Below are positions 45,357 to 55,062 of a stretch of DNA of 64,000 bases, one piece after another; position 1 is the stretch's first letter; every line of letters begins with the position of its first letter. The notes beneath the pieces were generated by a model. It saw only the letters and a list, made by a program, of their open reading frames with translations, searched no databases and was not told the origin of the DNA. The DNA comes from Idiomarinaceae bacterium (lineage in GTDB: Bacteria; Pseudomonadota; Gammaproteobacteria; Enterobacterales; Alteromonadaceae), in NCBI GenBank assembly GCA_002685255.1, contig NYWU01000001.1, forward strand, positions 103,955-167,954. Reading direction: 5' to 3'. Made by a program: the position numbers and the translations under genes.

Positions 45357-46331
45357 ATGATGGATCTGAAGTCCATTAACGATCTCGCACATAACGACAT
45401 GCAAGGCGTTAACGCGCTCATTGGCGAACAGTTGAGCTCCGATGTCGCGCTGATTAACCAACTCGGCATGTATATTGTTAATAGTGGTGGCAAGCGCTTA
45501 CGCCCTCTACTTGCTGTTCTGTCGTGTCGAGCACTCGGCTATGAAGGCCGTGCCCACCTATCACTTGCAACTATTATCGAATTCATTCACACCGCGACAC
45601 TGTTACATGACGACGTCGTTGACGAGTCGGAACTACGCCGTGGTCGTAAGACCGCTAACGCGGTATTTGGTAATGAAGCCTCAGTACTGGTCGGTGACTT
45701 TTTGTATACGCGTGCCTTCCAAATGATGGTTCAGCTCGACTCGATGACGATCCTGAGCATTTTAGCGGATGCCACGAACGTGATCGCAGAGGGGGAGGTT
45801 TTGCAGTTAATGAACTGTAATGACCCGGATACCACCGAAGCACGCTATTTTGACGTTATTTATGGAAAAACTGCGAAGTTGTTTGAGGCAGCGACACAAC
45901 TGGCCGGCGTACTAACAGAACAAGACAGCACAGTGACTGAACAATTGGCTGACTATGGTCGCTATTTGGGCACCGCGTTCCAATTAGTGGACGACCTGAT
46001 GGATTATACGTCGGATAGCGAAACCATGGGCAAAAACGCTGGTGATGATCTCGCTGAGGGTAAACCGACACTGCCGCTGTTATACGCGATGTGGCATGGT
46101 GATGAAGCCGCTCGCAAGTTGATTCGAGAAGCCATAGAACAAGGTGATGGCCGCGAACACTTGGAAACCGTATTGGCTGCTATGCACGCCACGGGGGCCC
46201 TTGAGTACACCCGTCAAAAAGCACTTGAAGCGGCCCAGCACGCGCGCGAAAGTTTAGCCGTTTTGCCTGAATCAGAATACAAGCAAGCGTTGATCGCGCT
46301 GACTCATCTCGCGGTCGATCGCGTCGCATAA
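45357..46331 (+). CDS. ispB: Octaprenyl diphosphate synthase
   Basis: A 324-residue trans-prenyltransferase that makes the side chain of ubiquinone and menaquinone. The first aspartate-rich motif is LLHDDVVDESELRRG and the second is QLVDDLMDYTSD; GGKRLRPLLAVLSCRALG precedes them. It resembles E. coli IspB throughout. Two ATG codons are adjacent at 45357 and 45360; either could be used. It is divergent from rplU, as in E. coli, and ends at a terminator shared with mdh. Confidence 0.96.
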   Translation: MMDLKSINDLAHNDMQGVNALIGEQLSSDVALINQLGMYIVNSGGKRLRPLLAVLSCRALGYEGRAHLSLATIIEFIHTATLLHDDVVDESELRRGRKTANAVFGNEASVLVGDFLYTRAFQMMVQLDSMTILSILADATNVIAEGEVLQLMNCNDPDTTEARYFDVIYGKTAKLFEAATQLAGVLTEQDSTVTEQLADYGRYLGTAFQLVDDLMDYTSDSETMGKNAGDDLAEGKPTLPLLYAMWHGDEAARKLIREAIEQGDGREHLETVLAAMHATGALEYTRQKALEAAQHARESLAVLPESEYKQALIALTHLAVDRVA

Positions 46332-46356
46332 ATCGGCTTATCGCGTAAGCCAGACA

Positions 46357-46391
46357 TAAAAAAACCGCATGCTCGCATGCGGTTTTTTTGT
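46357..46391. terminator. Bidirectional terminator between ispB and mdh
   Basis: AAAAAACCGCATGC and GCATGCGGTTTTTT form a nearly perfect palindrome, followed by T-runs on both strands. It separates the convergent genes ispB (plus) and mdh (minus). Confidence 0.9.
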
Positions 46392-46403
46392 TTGCCTCCG
46401 CGT

Positions 46404-47336
46404 TTACGATGCGAAGTCGATACCTTTCTGGATGTCGCCTTTCAAACCGTCGAGCATGTCGTCCATGCACTTCTGTTCGAATGCGCTTAACTCACCATAA
46501 GATAGGATTTCTTCTGCACCGTTCTTGCCTAAGCGAACTGGCTGTGCGAAGAATTTCGCATTATCACCTGGGCCTTCAACGTAAGTGCACTCGATGGTGT
46601 CTTGACCTTGCAAGCCGTTAACGAGTGATAAACAGAAACGCGCTGCAGCTTGACCCATAGATAGTGTTGCAGAACCGCCGCCCGCTTTTGCTTCAACGAC
46701 TTCGGTACCCGCGTTCTGGATACGGTGAGTCAAATCTTTGATTTCTTGCTCGGTGAACTCAACACCTTCAACTTGTGACAACAATGGCAGAATCGTTGTA
46801 CCACTGTGACCGCCAATCACTGGAACAGTGACGTTAGCAGGATTCAAACCACGCAGTTCAGCAACAAAGGCTTCAGAGCGGATTACGTCGAGTGTGGTTA
46901 CACCGAAAAGCTTCTGTTTGTTGTACACGCCCTTTTGCTTCAATACTTCAGCAGCAATGGGAACCGTGGTGTTCACTGGGTTAGTAATGATACCCACGCA
47001 AGCGTCTGGGCAGTTATCTGCTACGCCTTCGACAAGGTTTTTAACGATGCCGGCGTTCATGTTGAACAGGTCAGAGCGATCCATACCTGGCTTACGCGGA
47101 ACACCTGCTGGAATCAAAACGATATCGCTACCGACAAGTGCTGACGCTAAATCATCTTTACCATAACCGGTAACTTTTACGTCAGTTGGGATGTGGCTCA
47201 GATCAACGGCTACACCAGGAACAACTGGGGCGACGTCATATAAAGACAGTTCAGAACCCGCAGGTAGTTGAGTTTTTAACAACAAAGATAACGCCTGGCC
47301 GATACCACCGGCCGCACCTAATACGGCTACTTTCAT
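46404..47336 (-). CDS. mdh: NAD-dependent malate dehydrogenase
   Basis: A 310-residue malate dehydrogenase of the TCA cycle, oxidising malate to oxaloacetate. The NAD-binding [19 protein letters not shown] at the N-terminus, substrate arginines in [17 protein letters not shown], and the catalytic histidine in [18 protein letters not shown] are intact. The length matches E. coli Mdh (312). It is divergent from argR, an arrangement conserved in Vibrio, Shewanella and enterobacteria. Confidence 0.97.
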   Translation of the reverse strand: MKVAVLGAAGGIGQALSLLLKTQLPAGSELSLYDVAPVVPGVAVDLSHIPTDVKVTGYGKDDLASALVGSDIVLIPAGVPRKPGMDRSDLFNMNAGIVKNLVEGVADNCPDACVGIITNPVNTTVPIAAEVLKQKGVYNKQKLFGVTTLDVIRSEAFVAELRGLNPANVTVPVIGGHSGTTILPLLSQVEGVEFTEQEIKDLTHRIQNAGTEVVEAKAGGGSATLSMGQAAARFCLSLVNGLQGQDTIECTYVEGPGDNAKFFAQPVRLGKNGAEEILSYGELSAFEQKCMDDMLDGLKGDIQKGIDFAS

Positions 47337-47369
47337 CTCAGACTCCGTTTTTATGTTGGATTAGTGACT

Positions 47370-47392
47370 GCATAAGCATAGAATAGTTATGC
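47370..47392. promoter_or_regulatory. Candidate ArgR operator between mdh and argR
   Basis: The spacer holds an inverted repeat GCATAA (47370-47375) and TTATGC (47387-47392), with a second GCATA at 47376-47380 that also pairs with TATGC. ArgR boxes in E. coli are 18-base A/T-rich imperfect palindromes including TATGCA-type half sites, so it could be an autoregulatory box. Agreement with the consensus is only partial. Confidence 0.35.
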
Positions 47393-47458
47393 GGATATGG
47401 CGCAAAACTGTACTCCAATAGGGCTTAAAATACAAATAAACTGATCTAGGCGAAGGGC

Positions 47459-47938
47459 ATGACACAAGCAAAATTACTGGCGGCATTTAAAGCATTATTG
47501 AAAGAAGAACGCTACGGTTCACAAGGTGAAATCGTTGAGGCACTTAAGCAGCAAGGCTTTAGTAATGTCAGTCAATCCAAGGTCTCGCGCATGCTCAGTA
47601 AGCATGGCGCGGTGCGTACCCGCAACGCCAAACAAGAGATGGTTTATTGTTTACCGGCAGAGATCTCAGTGCCTTCGGCGAAAGCACCATTAAATCAACT
47701 TGTTTTGGATATTCAGCATAATGATGTCATGGTCATCATCCGCACCAGCCCCGGTGCAGCACAACTCATTGCTCGGCTACTCGACTCGGTCGGTAAAAAA
47801 GAAGGTGTGCTTGGTACCATCGCCGGGGATGACACGATTTTTATCGCACCGTTAAAGGTCTCTGAGATTGATTTCACCTTAGAAAAAGTAAAATCATTAT
47901 TCGAAGCCCACTCGGTTGTCCCCGATAACGCAGAGTAA
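47459..47938 (+). CDS. argR: Arginine repressor ArgR
   Basis: A 159-residue hexameric repressor that binds arginine as corepressor. The N-terminal winged helix contains the DNA-recognition [20 protein letters not shown]. The C-terminal domain has the arginine-binding and oligomerisation motif [20 protein letters not shown] followed by [13 protein letters not shown]. It regulates arginine synthesis and, in relatives, its own gene. It lies divergent from mdh and its stop is three bases from the convergent DyP gene end. Confidence 0.97.
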   Translation: MTQAKLLAAFKALLKEERYGSQGEIVEALKQQGFSNVSQSKVSRMLSKHGAVRTRNAKQEMVYCLPAEISVPSAKAPLNQLVLDIQHNDVMVIIRTSPGAAQLIARLLDSVGKKEGVLGTIAGDDTIFIAPLKVSEIDFTLEKVKSLFEAHSVVPDNAE

Positions 47939-47941
47939 ACG

Positions 47942-48877
47942 CTAAGCCACCTGTGGTTGCACAGAGGTCTTTAAAAAAGCACGGCTCGGTACAAAAAATG
48001 CCGAATTGATAATGGCTTGTGTGTAATCGAGTAAGGGGTCGTATTGGTTTGAGTCATCTTCGTGATAGCGTTGTTTCAGCCAATTTACGACCGCCTTCGG
48101 CTGGCACGTGAAATACATCGCTAACATCCCCTGCTCTCGCGTGTCGCCCCACGCCATATTCTGGCGTAGCAAAGGAATGGGCTGTTCATTTCTATCCAAC
48201 AAACGCGCCTTGCTCGCATGGGTCACGCCGACAATATCCGCTTCGGGTAGCTTTTCAGCCGTGACTTTGTCACGTCCGACAATTTGCTCTTGCCGCTGTG
48301 CACCTAAATAATCCCAACGCTTAAGGTCATGCTTAAATTTTTGTACGAATAGATAGCTACTATGTTCGAATTGCTCGCTTTGTTGTTTTTCAACCAGCGC
48401 TACGCTGCGACGGCGCAAACCGCGAGGGTTGTCGGGCGCATCGATAAAACCCATCAGATCACGACCATCTAAATAACGAAAGCTATGAACATGTTCGGCT
48501 ATTTCAATATCATAACCGAGCCATTCGTTAAGCGTACGTGCTGCCAAATAATTAGCGTCGTAGCGATCAGAACGGATGCTGATAAGTAAATCATACACTT
48601 GTTCGGGCGCTTCACGGTGGCCCTCACGTAAATCGGGAAAACCATTAAAGCCCTCAGGTCGTCGGTCGGGATACAGAATATCCCAATACTCACTCCCTAC
48701 CGCGATAAAGCCATTGAGCATCGCCTCAGAGAAACGGTCACTGAGCTCATCTATAATCGATGGAATACGAGCAATTTTGCGACGCATGACATCCACATCA
48801 TCGGTCATAACATGGCAAAACAGACTCAGCCCATGTAGATTAGGCTCGTCACAAATTCCGGATTGCGCTTTTAACAA
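47942..48877 (-). CDS. DyP-type heme peroxidase (YfeX-like)
   Basis: A 311-residue dye-decolorising peroxidase related to E. coli YfeX. The family GxxDG motif appears as GFIDAPDNP, retaining the catalytic Asp but with Ala for the last Gly. The proximal histidine is in VGVTHASKARL, and the distal arginine is in LLRQNMAWG. HSFRYLDGRDLMGF aligns with YfeX. The start is TTG 48877 with GGAG seven bases before; MLKAQSGI aligns with the YfeX N-terminus MSQVQSGI. No signal peptide is present, so it is cytoplasmic. It is divergent from the DUF885 gene. Confidence 0.88.
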   Translation of the reverse strand: MLKAQSGICDEPNLHGLSLFCHVMTDDVDVMRRKIARIPSIIDELSDRFSEAMLNGFIAVGSEYWDILYPDRRPEGFNGFPDLREGHREAPEQVYDLLISIRSDRYDANYLAARTLNEWLGYDIEIAEHVHSFRYLDGRDLMGFIDAPDNPRGLRRRSVALVEKQQSEQFEHSSYLFVQKFKHDLKRWDYLGAQRQEQIVGRDKVTAEKLPEADIVGVTHASKARLLDRNEQPIPLLRQNMAWGDTREQGMLAMYFTCQPKAVVNWLKQRYHEDDSNQYDPLLDYTQAIINSAFFVPSRAFLKTSVQPQVA

Positions 48878-48916
48878 AGTGTATCTCCGTTCCAGTTAAA
48901 CGTTATTTTAGTTATT

Positions 48917-48957
48917 TTTACATTCATCGGAACTGCAGGCATTATAGAATGCCTGCA
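48917..48957 (+). promoter_or_regulatory. Promoter with overlapping 24-base dyad upstream of the DUF885 gene
   Basis: TTTACA (48917-48922) and CATTAT (48940-48945) are 17 bases apart and could be the -35 and -10 elements. Across the -10 lies a perfect 10-base inverted repeat with a four-base centre: TGCAGGCATT (48934-48943) and AATGCCTGCA (48948-48957). It lies between the divergent DyP and DUF885 genes. It resembles a repressor operator, but the regulator is unknown. Confidence 0.5.
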
Positions 48958-48985
48958 AATTACACAGAATCGCAAGGACAAAATC

Positions 48986-50743
48986 ATGCGCCAGTTGATT
49001 TTAGCCGCCAGCATCATGTCGCTGGTATCATGTGCAACGCAACCGCACACGTCACCTAATACCGAAACGAAGGCGGTGAGTCAGCCCACTTCGGTGACGC
49101 AATCATTCCACTCGCTCGCTAACACGATATGGGACGATTTGTCCGCCAGCCACAAGACGGCATTACCCGACATGTCGCCAGCAGCGTTGCAAGCGCGTTA
49201 CAAAAAGCACGCAGACTGGTTAGCACAGTTGAACGCTATTGATGTGAGCCAACTCAGTACACAAGATCGCATTAACCACGCTATGATCAAGTACTCGTTA
49301 AAGAATAGCGTAGACGAGTATCGCTTTAATGCCCATTACATGCCACTCACTGCAGAGGGTTCGTTTCATTCGTCGCTCGCGTTTATGCCGGGCTATACGC
49401 GCTTTGAATCGACTCAGGATTACCGCGACTATCTCAGCAAGTTGGCAACTATCCAACGTTACATGACGCAGCAAACTGACTGGCTGCGTAAGGCGATAGA
49501 GGAAGGTTACACTCAACCGAAAGCCGCGATGGAAGGATTTGAAGAGAGTATCCTCGCTTATATCGTTCAAGATCCTGAGCAAAGCGTTTATTTCGACCCG
49601 TTCAAACAACAACCGCGTTTTGTCGATGATGCCACCTGGGCTGAATTACAAGAACAAGCGCGTACCGTTATCGATAATCAGATCATGCCTGCTTATGATG
49701 ACTATTTCACGTTCATGGTCACTGAGTACTTGCCAAGTTCACGTGACTCTATCGGCGCGTACGACTTACCGAACGGCAAGGCGTTTTATAAGAATCGCAT
49801 TGAACATTACACCACGACCGATATGACCGCCGAAGAAATCCACGAAATTGGCTTAAGCGAAGTTAAACGTATTCGTGCGGAAATGGACGAAGTGATTGCT
49901 GAATCAGGCTTTGACGGTGATTTCGACGCGTTCGTTGAGTTCTTGCGTACCGATGATCAGTTTTATGCGGATACGCCGGAAGAATTGCTTCAAACGGCTG
50001 CGCTGGTCGCTAAAGAGATGGATGGCAAACTACCCGGCTTATTCAAAACGTTGCCACGTAAGCCCTATGGTATTGCGCCTGTGCCAGACGAAATTGCCCC
50101 CAAATATACAACCGGTCGTTATAAAGGCTCAAACCGTGCTGACCAAGCGGGCTATTATTGGGTAAACACCTATGCATTGGATCGTCGCCCACTGTATCAA
50201 ATCCCCGCATTGACCTTACACGAGGCCGTGCCAGGCCATCACTTGCAGAATGCAATCGCAGGTGAAATGGAAAATGTACCGGAGTATCGCCAGCAAACCT
50301 ATATTTCTGCTTTCGGTGAAGGCTGGGGCTTATACTCCGAATACTTGGGTTTAGAAGCCGGTTTTTATCAAGACCCTTACAGCAACTTTGGTCGCTTGAG
50401 CTATGAAATGTGGCGTGCAGCGCGTTTAGTAGTGGATACCGGTATGCATGCCATGGGCTGGAGCCGAGAGCGCGCGATTGACTTTATGGCGAGCAATACA
50501 GCGCTATCGTTACATAACGTGAAAACTGAAATTGACCGCTATATCACTTGGCCCGCTCAAGCGCTGTCTTATAAGCTAGGCGAATTAAAAATTAAAGCAC
50601 TGCGCAAACAATCAGAAGACGAGCTTGGTAGTGATTTTGATCTACGCGAGTTCCACGATGCGATACTCGAAAACGGCAGCGTGCCATTGGATGTGTTAGA
50701 GCAACATATTAAGCAATGGATTGCAGAGCAAAAGTCGGTCTAA
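48986..50743 (+). CDS. DUF885 family lipoprotein (predicted metallopeptidase)
   Basis: A 585-residue protein with a lipoprotein signal (MRQLILAASIMSLVSC, lipobox cysteine C16). The DUF885 signature LTLHEAVPGHHLQNAIAGE provides zinc ligands of a gluzincin-like peptidase, and SAFGEGWGLYSEYLGLE supplies the downstream glutamate. Homologs are predicted to cleave peptides in the periplasm or at the outer membrane. With no Asp at the position after the lipid cysteine (sequence CAT), outer-membrane sorting is expected. It ends at a strong terminator shared with the convergent RND efflux operon. Confidence 0.9.
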   Translation: MRQLILAASIMSLVSCATQPHTSPNTETKAVSQPTSVTQSFHSLANTIWDDLSASHKTALPDMSPAALQARYKKHADWLAQLNAIDVSQLSTQDRINHAMIKYSLKNSVDEYRFNAHYMPLTAEGSFHSSLAFMPGYTRFESTQDYRDYLSKLATIQRYMTQQTDWLRKAIEEGYTQPKAAMEGFEESILAYIVQDPEQSVYFDPFKQQPRFVDDATWAELQEQARTVIDNQIMPAYDDYFTFMVTEYLPSSRDSIGAYDLPNGKAFYKNRIEHYTTTDMTAEEIHEIGLSEVKRIRAEMDEVIAESGFDGDFDAFVEFLRTDDQFYADTPEELLQTAALVAKEMDGKLPGLFKTLPRKPYGIAPVPDEIAPKYTTGRYKGSNRADQAGYYWVNTYALDRRPLYQIPALTLHEAVPGHHLQNAIAGEMENVPEYRQQTYISAFGEGWGLYSEYLGLEAGFYQDPYSNFGRLSYEMWRAARLVVDTGMHAMGWSRERAIDFMASNTALSLHNVKTEIDRYITWPAQALSYKLGELKIKALRKQSEDELGSDFDLREFHDAILENGSVPLDVLEQHIKQWIAEQKSV

Positions 50744-50765
50744 CTCAAACGACCGATAGATAAAC

Positions 50766-50796
50766 AAAAGGCTTGCCGTGCTGGCAAGCCTTTTTT
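50766..50796. terminator. Bidirectional terminator between the DUF885 and RND genes
   Basis: AAAAGGCTTGCC and GGCAAGCCTTTT form a perfect 12-base stem with a five-base loop and continue TT on the plus strand. On the minus strand TTTTGTTTA follows. It ends both the DUF885 gene and the efflux operon. Confidence 0.9.
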
Positions 50797-50816
50797 ATGA
50801 GCCTATGGTATCGACG

Positions 50817-53800
50817 CTACGATGACTGGGGTGTTTTGACCCGCTGCACAACCGCATACATCACTGGGACGACAAACAATGTCAGTATCGTGGCAAAACC
50901 TAAACCAAACATGATGACCGTCGCCATACTCGCAAAGAAGTCATCCAGTAATAGCGGTAACATGCCTAATATCGTGGTTGCAGCGGCCATAAATACCGGT
51001 CTCACACGACTGACCGAAGCATCCACTAAAGCTTGATACGCAGGCTTACCCTCCTCAAGCTCAACATTTACCTGCTCAAGTAATACCACACCGTTTTTGA
51101 TTAACATGCCTGACAGACTGAGAAAACCTAACAGTGCCATAAACCCGAAAGGCATATTCAGCACTAACAAGCCTAATGTGACACCCACAATCGATAAGGG
51201 CACTGTAGTCCACAACACAGTCGCTAGACGGATCGAATTGAACAACAATACCGTGATAATAAACATCGCAAGAAAACCCAGTGGTAGAGACCCAAATAGT
51301 GCTTTCTGCGCTTTATTTGACGCTTCGTGCTCTCCGCCCCACTCGATAGAGTAACCGAGTGGTAGTTCCATCTGTTCAACTTTGGGTTTTACTCGCGCAA
51401 ATACGGCCGCCGCGGTTTCGTTACCTAGGACATCGTGATCGGCCATCACCGTCAGCGTCCGCTTTCTATCTCGACGCATAATCAGGGCGTTTTCCCAGAC
51501 CACATTAATATCTTGAACCACTTGCCCTAGCGGCAAGTAACGATCGAGCACGGGGCTATATATTTGCAGTTCACGCCAGTTATCTAAATCAACCCGCTCT
51601 TGCGCCGGCGCACGAGAGACGATAGGTAACAAATCGGTTCCGTCGCGATAAATGCCAACGGTTCGACCTTCAAAATTGGTTTTGAGTAAATGGTCTACAT
51701 CTTGTTTAGTAATACCCAAACGACGCGCGGCCGCTTCATCAAATTGCGGTCGAAGCAACTTGGTCTTTTGGCGCCAATCATGACGAATATTCATCGCTCC
51801 CGGATCATTGCGTAGAATTGTCTCTGCTTGTTGAGCCAGTTTGCGTAAGACCTCTGGATCCGGACCGCTGATGCGCGCTTCGATCTTAGCGGGCGTTGCC
51901 GGACCGATATTGACGCGTATGAGCTTATCTTCGACCTGAGGGTGATGCGCTCTTAAATACTGACGTGTGTCTGCCATGACATTCAACATGGTATCTTTGT
52001 CGGAGACCCGCACGATTAACTGCGCATAACTTTCGTACGACTTCTCTACCAAGTAGGTCAAAGTAAAGCGCGGTGCTCCCTGACCAACGGTGGTCGCAAC
52101 TGAAGCGACTTCTGGCTGCGCCAATAAGTATTGCTCAGCGCGTCGTGCATCCTGAGACGTAAAACGAATGTCAGTGCCCTCGGGATACCAAAGGTCGACG
52201 TAAAACATCGGCGTCGTAGACGGCGGAAAAAATGCCTGCTTTACTTGTTTGAAGCCCACCGCCGAAGTGACCAAGAGCGCCAGCATCGCTAACATGGTCA
52301 GCAAACGATGCTGCAAGCACCACGATAAAACACGTCGATACCCTTTAAATACGGGGTGACCATATACGTCATCGCCATCTGCCGCCGATTTATCCCCCTC
52401 TTTATACATCCGGTCTGCTAAAAAGGGGATAAGTGTTAGCGCGGTTATCCAACTGAGTAGTAACGAAATCAACAACACCCAAAACAGGCTTCCAGCAAAT
52501 TCCCCCGTCGCATCAGAAGATAACCCGATAGGCGCAAAGGCGATAATACCAATCACGGTGGCACCGAGTAGTGGCCATTGATTCTGGCGCACCACCGTCA
52601 CTGCGGCTTTAAGCTTAGTTTGTCCGCGTTGCATACCGACAATCATCCCATCGGCAATAACGATCGCGTTATCTACCAGCATACCGAGCGCAATGATCAG
52701 CGCTCCTAGTGACACCCGCTGGAGGTTGATATCAAAAATATTCATGAAGATGAACGTGCCCAATACCGTTAATAGCAGCACGCCACCAATGAGAATCCCA
52801 CTGCGAAAGCCCATACTCAGCAAAAGAGCAATAATCACAATGACTACGGCTTCGACCAAATTCATCAAGAAATTATCGACCGAGTTTTCAACTTCATGCG
52901 GTTGGTCGTAAATACGCTCGACACTCATACCGACCGGCTGCGCATAACTGAGTTCGTCGAGACGCTGGTTAATGCGCTTACCGACATCGACGACATTGAC
53001 GTTGTCAGCAAACGATACGCCCAACCAAATGGAGGGCTGTCCATTAAAACGAACGATATGACTCGGGATTTCTTTGGTATCACGATAAATCTGTGCGACG
53101 TCACGTAAGTAGATGCGTTGCTGGGCTCCCGGATTACTGATGACTAAATTGGCAAGCTCTTCGACAGACTCGAACTCACCCGTAGTGGCAATCCGAAAGC
53201 GTTCCTCATCTACAGTGACGCGTCCGGCATCGGCCACGGTATTTTGTGTGGTCAGTAGGTTGGCAATCCGGCTGGTTGGAATGCCCATATTAGAGAGCTT
53301 AGAGCGTGACACTTCAACGATCACTTCTTCCTGTTGCTCGCCACTGGCAATCACTTTGCCAACGCCCTCCACAAGCACCAATTCACGACGCAAGAAGTCT
53401 GCGTAGTATTCGATATCTTGATAATCATATCCTTCACCCGTAATGGCCAGCAGCACACCATAAACATCCGCAAAGTCGTCACGAATGATGGGTTGTTGTG
53501 TTCCGGGCGGTAAATTACGGGCACTGTCGTTGATTTTACGGCGTAATTCGTCCCAAATCTGTTCGAGGTCATCGGCACGATAAGTGGACTTCATCTCAAC
53601 CGTTATTTGCGACAGGCCAGGCTTCGAGATCGAGCGGATATTGTCGACATAACTGAGTGACTGAATGGCATTCTCAAGTGGGTAGGTGACCTCTTCTTCG
53701 ACTTGTTGTGCTGATGAGCCCGGATAGGCGGTAATCACCATAGCCTGCTTAATAGTAAACTTTGGATCTTCCAGTCGACCAAGCTGTAACAAGCTCACGA

Positions 53801-53876
53801 TGCCGCCGACCAGGAGTACAATGAGTAACAGCCAACTACTGGTTTTTCGTTCCATACTGTATTGAGCAATATTCAT
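50817..53876 (-). CDS. RND-family efflux transporter permease
   Basis: A 1019-residue inner-membrane pump of the hydrophobe/amphiphile RND class. Two blocks of helices flank large periplasmic loops. TM4 has the motif LGMLVDNAIVIADGMI, and TM10 has LSGMLIKNGVVLLEQ. AcrB has two aspartates (D407, D408) in TM4; here the pair is Asp-Asn, so one proton-relay residue differs. The lysine of TM10 is present. It works with the adaptor encoded upstream (one-base overlap) and an outer-membrane channel encoded elsewhere, because no TolC-like gene lies nearby. Substrate unknown. Confidence 0.93.
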   Translation of the reverse strand: MNIAQYSMERKTSSWLLLIVLLVGGIVSLLQLGRLEDPKFTIKQAMVITAYPGSSAQQVEEEVTYPLENAIQSLSYVDNIRSISKPGLSQITVEMKSTYRADDLEQIWDELRRKINDSARNLPPGTQQPIIRDDFADVYGVLLAITGEGYDYQDIEYYADFLRRELVLVEGVGKVIASGEQQEEVIVEVSRSKLSNMGIPTSRIANLLTTQNTVADAGRVTVDEERFRIATTGEFESVEELANLVISNPGAQQRIYLRDVAQIYRDTKEIPSHIVRFNGQPSIWLGVSFADNVNVVDVGKRINQRLDELSYAQPVGMSVERIYDQPHEVENSVDNFLMNLVEAVVIVIIALLLSMGFRSGILIGGVLLLTVLGTFIFMNIFDINLQRVSLGALIIALGMLVDNAIVIADGMIVGMQRGQTKLKAAVTVVRQNQWPLLGATVIGIIAFAPIGLSSDATGEFAGSLFWVLLISLLLSWITALTLIPFLADRMYKEGDKSAADGDDVYGHPVFKGYRRVLSWCLQHRLLTMLAMLALLVTSAVGFKQVKQAFFPPSTTPMFYVDLWYPEGTDIRFTSQDARRAEQYLLAQPEVASVATTVGQGAPRFTLTYLVEKSYESYAQLIVRVSDKDTMLNVMADTRQYLRAHHPQVEDKLIRVNIGPATPAKIEARISGPDPEVLRKLAQQAETILRNDPGAMNIRHDWRQKTKLLRPQFDEAAARRLGITKQDVDHLLKTNFEGRTVGIYRDGTDLLPIVSRAPAQERVDLDNWRELQIYSPVLDRYLPLGQVVQDINVVWENALIMRRDRKRTLTVMADHDVLGNETAAAVFARVKPKVEQMELPLGYSIEWGGEHEASNKAQKALFGSLPLGFLAMFIITVLLFNSIRLATVLWTTVPLSIVGVTLGLLVLNMPFGFMALLGFLSLSGMLIKNGVVLLEQVNVELEEGKPAYQALVDASVSRVRPVFMAAATTILGMLPLLLDDFFASMATVIMFGLGFATILTLFVVPVMYAVVQRVKTPQSS

Positions 53877-54949
53877 TACAGCCCCCGCTCACGGTGCCAT
53901 TCACGCACTTGCTGTTGCGGCTGTAATTGATAAACACCCGCGCTGACAATACGCTCGCCGGCTTCAAGCCCATCGGTGACGAGCAATCCCTCGTTCGTCA
54001 TATTTCCGACTTCGACGCTCCGCTTTTCGACTTGCATCTGCGCATTGACAACCCATACATAGTGCTGATTATCTTGCTCGTCAAACACGGCCGTTGAAGG
54101 CACCAATACGCCTTCAAGGGTGCCACGCATAACTTGTCGTAAATCGACAATAACCGTTGCTGTCATGCCGGGCAGAATATTTAACTGTTCGGGCCGTGGC
54201 AAGGTAAACACGACCTCATACGTGTTGGTAGCAGGGTCTGCCTGCGAGTCCCACTCTTTCAAATGGCCGACAAAGCGTTTCTGTGGGGCAGCGTCAAATA
54301 CCACCGTCGGCTCATAGTTGAGATTTTTATTCACTTGCGCAAAAAGGTTTTCTGGTACTTGGATTGAAACATCCACAGCATTGGCTATTTGCAACGTCGC
54401 AATCGGTTGTTTTGCTTGAACGTTTTCGTAGCGTTCAACAGGGCGCTGCGCGATTACACCATCAAAAGGTGCACGTAGTTCGGTGTAACCTAAGTTGGCT
54501 TTAGTGGTTTCATAATTTGCGCGAGCCACGGCAAGTTCTGATTCGATTTGATCGAACTGCGCCTCAGACATCAGCCCCTGCGCAACCAGTTTCTTATTGC
54601 GTTGATACTGTGACGACGCCAAATCGAATTGCGCTTTTGCTTGTTCCATCGCCAGACGGTAGTCAGTCGGGTCAAGGCGAGCAATGAGGTCGCCCTTTTG
54701 TACTTCGGCACCTGAGCGCACGGGTAATTCGGTGATTTCACCGGCAACACGAAACGTTAGCTGTGCCACCTCGGCTGCCTCGACAACGGCTGGAAATTGG
54801 CGTAGTTGTTCACCTCCTGCATCCTGCACCGTGACAATTCGTACCGGGCGAGGTGGCTTGTCGGCGGAAGCGTTGCTGGATGCCGGCTCGGAGCATGCTG
54901 TTAACAAAAACACCGTGCATAGTGTGATGCAGCCAATCATTCGATTCAT
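53876..54949 (-). CDS. RND efflux periplasmic adaptor (membrane fusion protein), lipoprotein
   Basis: A 357-residue MFP with a lipoprotein signal (lipobox LLTAC, C19). The biotinyl-lipoyl domain appears in two halves (VRSGAEVQKGDLIARLDPTD and YTELRAPFDGVIAQRPVERY), separated by an alpha-hairpin (about 75-140) and followed by beta-barrel and membrane-proximal domains. It bridges the RND pump and an outer-membrane channel. It is the first gene of the efflux operon and is divergent from a LysR gene that probably regulates it. Confidence 0.92.
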   Translation of the reverse strand: MNRMIGCITLCTVFLLTACSEPASSNASADKPPRPVRIVTVQDAGGEQLRQFPAVVEAAEVAQLTFRVAGEITELPVRSGAEVQKGDLIARLDPTDYRLAMEQAKAQFDLASSQYQRNKKLVAQGLMSEAQFDQIESELAVARANYETTKANLGYTELRAPFDGVIAQRPVERYENVQAKQPIATLQIANAVDVSIQVPENLFAQVNKNLNYEPTVVFDAAPQKRFVGHLKEWDSQADPATNTYEVVFTLPRPEQLNILPGMTATVIVDLRQVMRGTLEGVLVPSTAVFDEQDNQHYVWVVNAQMQVEKRSVEVGNMTNEGLLVTDGLEAGERIVSAGVYQLQPQQQVREWHRERGL

Positions 54950-55004
54950 TTTGGAACTCCCATTGAGCGCAAATTAATAGGAAAAGCTTTACTTATTAAA
55001 TAGT

Positions 55005-55014
55005 TTAGCGCTAA
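55005..55014. promoter_or_regulatory. Short palindrome in the adaptor-LysR spacer
   Basis: TTAGCGCTAA is a perfect 10-base palindrome in the A/T-rich divergent spacer (54950-55062). LysR regulators typically bind such spacers at T-N11-A dyads; the palindrome is a candidate half of such a site. Evidence is positional only. Confidence 0.3.
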
Positions 55015-55062
55015 GTTAAATTTAGTTATATTGAAAAAATCTTTTTAACTACTTCAGTTTTT

